From: Enoplolaimus lenunculus
Lineage: Eukaryota > Nematoda > Enoplea > Enoplida > Thoracostomopsidae
Reading direction: 5' to 3'
DNA length: 64,000 bases
Assembly: GCA_030248215.1 (NCBI GenBank)
Contig: JASANG010003443.1
Location: 1-64,000 of the forward strand
Of this stretch, positions 61,375-64,000 are shown piece after piece. The notes under the pieces were generated by a model. The model was not told the DNA's origin. It did no database searches and saw only the letters and a list, made by a program, of their open reading frames with translations. The first letter of the stretch is position 1; every line of letters begins with the position of its first letter. The position numbers were made by a program, and so were the translations under genes.

Positions 61375-61512
61375 CAGGTCTAGGTACGTACCGGGACTTT
61401 AGACCTTTTAACTAAACAGCTGGAAAAGCGGAACTTCCGAGCAGGGATCGAACTATCGACCTTTGGATTCCGATGCAAGTGCTCTACCACTGCGCCACGT
61501 ACCACGGCCCAG
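61375..61512 (-). mobile_element. tRNA-derived SINE, copy 2
   Basis: On the minus strand: TACGTGGCGCAGTGGTAGAG (A box), then GGTCGATAGTTCGATCCCTG (B box), then CCGCTTTTCCAGCTGTTTAG and a tail with AAAGTCCCGGTACGTACC. It shares this order with 42135-42268. The anticodon stem does not pair, so it is not a functional tRNA gene. Confidence 0.65.
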
Positions 61513-62683
61513 TAGTTCCCCTTTCGGTATGTCCTTGACGGGAGGTACAAGAAAAATTTAGCTGTCATAGAAAATAGATTTTACTCGTTTTGTTAGCCGC
61601 TTAAATTTCAAATCTTTTAAGCAATACCGACCGAGAAACACTGACTAATTATACACCGTCGGGTCGTTTTTGATTAATTGCAAGCAAATTTAGGACACAA
61701 TCATTTTAAAATATAGTTTAACATATATACTCTCCGTTATCATTTTGCGCTGAGAACGTCTTCAAGTCATTCGGAATTGTAACAATATTGCACAGAGTCT
61801 GCAGTATATGTATATATATTTATGCAATATATATTTAATATTTGACACAGTATTGCGGTCGATTTTCTGTTCAAAATAACTGTATTGTTAAGTTTGAGCT
61901 AATGACATGACAAAATTTGAAATTTTAAGATGTTCTAAAGTAGAAAGTTACCATCGCCGCTGGTACTACTGTTCTAAAGTAGAAAATTACCATCGGTACT
62001 TGTATCACCTTCTGAAACAATCCAACTACGGAACTTTGGGGCCTGAGGAACGATGGAGGCGGGAAATCAGATGTACTATACCAGTCCAAAAAAATTTACG
62101 CCATCTTTATCAATGGTAACCTATTAATTTTACATAAAATGTAAAATTACAAACGTAAAAGAGTTTTCTTAAAGTTAAAACTGCTATCCAAACAAGGTTG
62201 AACCGTAGTTTCATTGTTTGCTATCACTGTGAAAATGATGCTCATTGGAAGGCGGAAGCGGCCGATGCAGAATTTTCTGACGAGGGGCTGGTAAAAGTTT
62301 TGAAACACAATTTTACTCTACGCTATATATGTGCCAATTTTCTGACCGGAAAAGTACGTTTTATCACAAAAACTTCCGACGAAAATCGTGCGCCCGTCCT
62401 CATGATCTGTTAGTGCAAGGAGGCCATTTCCCAGGTACAGGAACAACGGGTACGATATCCGCAGCAGTGAACATGGTACAGTTCCGCTACGGTATTCATT
62501 TGAAAAAAAAACATTTTTACGAAATTTATATTCGAATTTTGAGTTACACAAATGTGTAGGGCTCCACCGAAAGCCCGGTTCTGTTTCCAATAAAAAACCC
62601 CGCTGGTCTCTAAAGAATTTTTACTAATAGCGCACTCGTTCAATTATTTTATTTGTATCTTCGATGCTATTTTTAAGTATAAT
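61513..62683. other. Intergenic, no gene recognised
   Basis: A short direct repeat GTTCTAAAGTAGAAAGTTAC (61933) and GTTCTAAAGTAGAAAATTAC (61970) and a piece with CTGACGAGGGGCTGG near 62278 related to other element interiors. Confidence 0.45.
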
Positions 62684-62822
62684 TACCTAGCTACTCAATT
62701 ACCTAGGTATTTAATTACCTAGGCATTTAATTACTTAGCTATTTAGTTACCTAGCTATTTAATTACGTAGCTATTTGATTACAAGCTATTTAATTACATA
62801 GGTATTTAATTACCTAGCTATG
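62684..62822 (+). repeat. Tandem repeat of about 16-17 bp, eight units
   Basis: Unit ATTTAATTACCTAGCT with small changes. The CCTAGG/CCTAGC words give each unit a near-palindrome. Confidence 0.9.
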
Positions 62823-63849
62823 CCCAGAAAGAAGCTCTGAACGAAAATTTCAAAAATCTTTATATATATGAGCTATTAGCAATTTCAACATTATTGAAAC
62901 TGCCTAATGTTGTTTAATCTCCAGCGAAATGTGCTTAACTTTGTTCTTTATACTCAGTTGTACCCTGTAATGTTTGAAAATTCAAGCAACAACTAATACA
63001 ATGTAATATTTTAAAATTCAAAAATTTAAATATTCGCACCGCATTTCTCATGTACGAAATTCAAATTTACTTTACTTCCTGCGATGCATTTTTGCAGGAG
63101 CGTGGCCAGCATTTCATTTTGAGAAAAGATAATCTGAGTTGAAATTTTAAGCGGCCGTCATAGCTCGCGAAAATTTTTTTGACCAGCAAAATTTTTTCTA
63201 CCGCGTGTAGAAGTACTTTATATTTCGACTCGTTGCAGAATTTTTCGACTCGATGTGCCCCTATTTTCCATTGCATACGCCTCCGCCATTTCTCGAAGCA
63301 TTGGTGTTGTATATGTATGCATATATGTATGTATGTATATAACTTCTTCCGACTACAAATGTGGTTTTGATAAATGAGGGTTTGTGGGCGCGGATCGGGT
63401 CAAGTTTCACACTTTGAAGCTAAAAGAAACTTTTCAGCTGTTTGACTTAAAGTTGGCGTTGGTTTCCAAACGGATTTTTATATTTTAAATTTAATTGCTG
63501 TGTGGGGCGTGCGTAATTTTAACTTAATAATCGGGTTTATTCCAGATTGAGTTTTTTGTTTATACTTTCTAGTATTAATAATACATCGTTAGGCTAAGCA
63601 ATTGAGACACGAACATGTCGTAAATCGACATAACAAAATTGTAACTTTATTTTTATTAAAACAAATTTAGTCTTAATTCTCATAACATGATTTAGATTTT
63701 AGAAATTTAGCCTAACAAATTAGTTCTGCAGCCGCCTTGGCGTCTAATTTAGGCGACGATAATATCGGACGCTGCTATGTTATAATACCCACCAATCGAA
63801 CTCCACAACTATTTTGGTTTAGAAAAAGTTTTTTATTAAGAAATAATAC
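62823..63849. other. Intergenic, no gene recognised
   Basis: AT-rich, with a TATGTATG microsatellite at 63309-63342. Nothing else supported. Confidence 0.4.
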
Positions 63850-64000
63850 CAATGTATAGAAAAGGGCCGCAACAGCATTATTTAGCATATTCCTAAGCAT
63901 AAGCGTAGAATGAGTTTATACCTAAGCCTAAGCCTAAGTCTTACCAAAAATTAGTCTAACGCTTCAGATTACTCTATTGCAGTCGCACACAAAAACGTTC
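63850..64000. mobile_element. TTAGGC-core MITE, cut by the window edge
   Basis: CCAATGTATAGAAAAGGGCC start, CCTAAGCCTAAGCCTAAG core and ACTCTATTGCAGTC; the right end lies beyond the window. Confidence 0.75.

Noticed and set aside
61403-61512. Functional tRNA gene on the minus strand
   Set aside because: Anticodon stem does not form and a body sequence follows that is shared with another dispersed copy, so a SINE is the better reading.

Overview
The window reads as animal nuclear DNA, most likely from a nematode. Three signs point that way. First, a hedgehog-related gene joins a Wart-like N-terminal domain to a hedgehog-type Hint (Hog) domain, an architecture known from nematodes. Second, SKP1 is of the nematode skr-1 type and ends IRKENAWCED. 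Third, TTAGGC, the nematode telomere hexamer, recurs inside dozens of dispersed repeats. The DNA is AT-rich and gene-poor, and introns reach several kb, so it is not a compact Caenorhabditis-like genome. A large-genome nematode is possible, but the species cannot be named from this sequence.  Layout: (1) 47-5676, + strand: Wart/Hint hedgehog-related gene, with at least one middle exon unresolved. (2) 5.8-9.3 kb: nested DNA-transposon relics. (3) 9394-16049, - strand: complete five-exon SKP1 gene, its introns packed with short non-autonomous elements. (4) 18631-20256, + strand: SEC61 gamma (three exons) followed 117 bp later by an intronless phosphomevalonate kinase, probably a nematode-style operon. 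(5) 20.5-38.5 kb: no gene recognised, dense MITEs. (6) 38507-47275, + strand: complete nine-exon anion-type Cys-loop ligand-gated channel of 588 residues. (7) 47.3-64 kb: no gene recognised apart from one weak candidate terminal exon; MITEs, fold-back elements and tandem repeats.  The five genes serve unrelated jobs: signalling ligand, SCF ubiquitin ligase, ER translocon, mevalonate pathway and inhibitory neurotransmission. Only SEC61G and PMVK look transcriptionally linked. The most striking feature is the repeat landscape. It includes hAT-type MITEs with 8-bp target-site duplications whose cores are runs of TTAGGC; piggyBac-type MITEs that carry a tRNA-Gly-like segment; and a 32-bp minisatellite built from a 3-prime splice junction of the channel gene. 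No LTR retroelement, virus-like element, CRISPR array or rRNA was seen. All calls come from reading the sequence; no database search was run.
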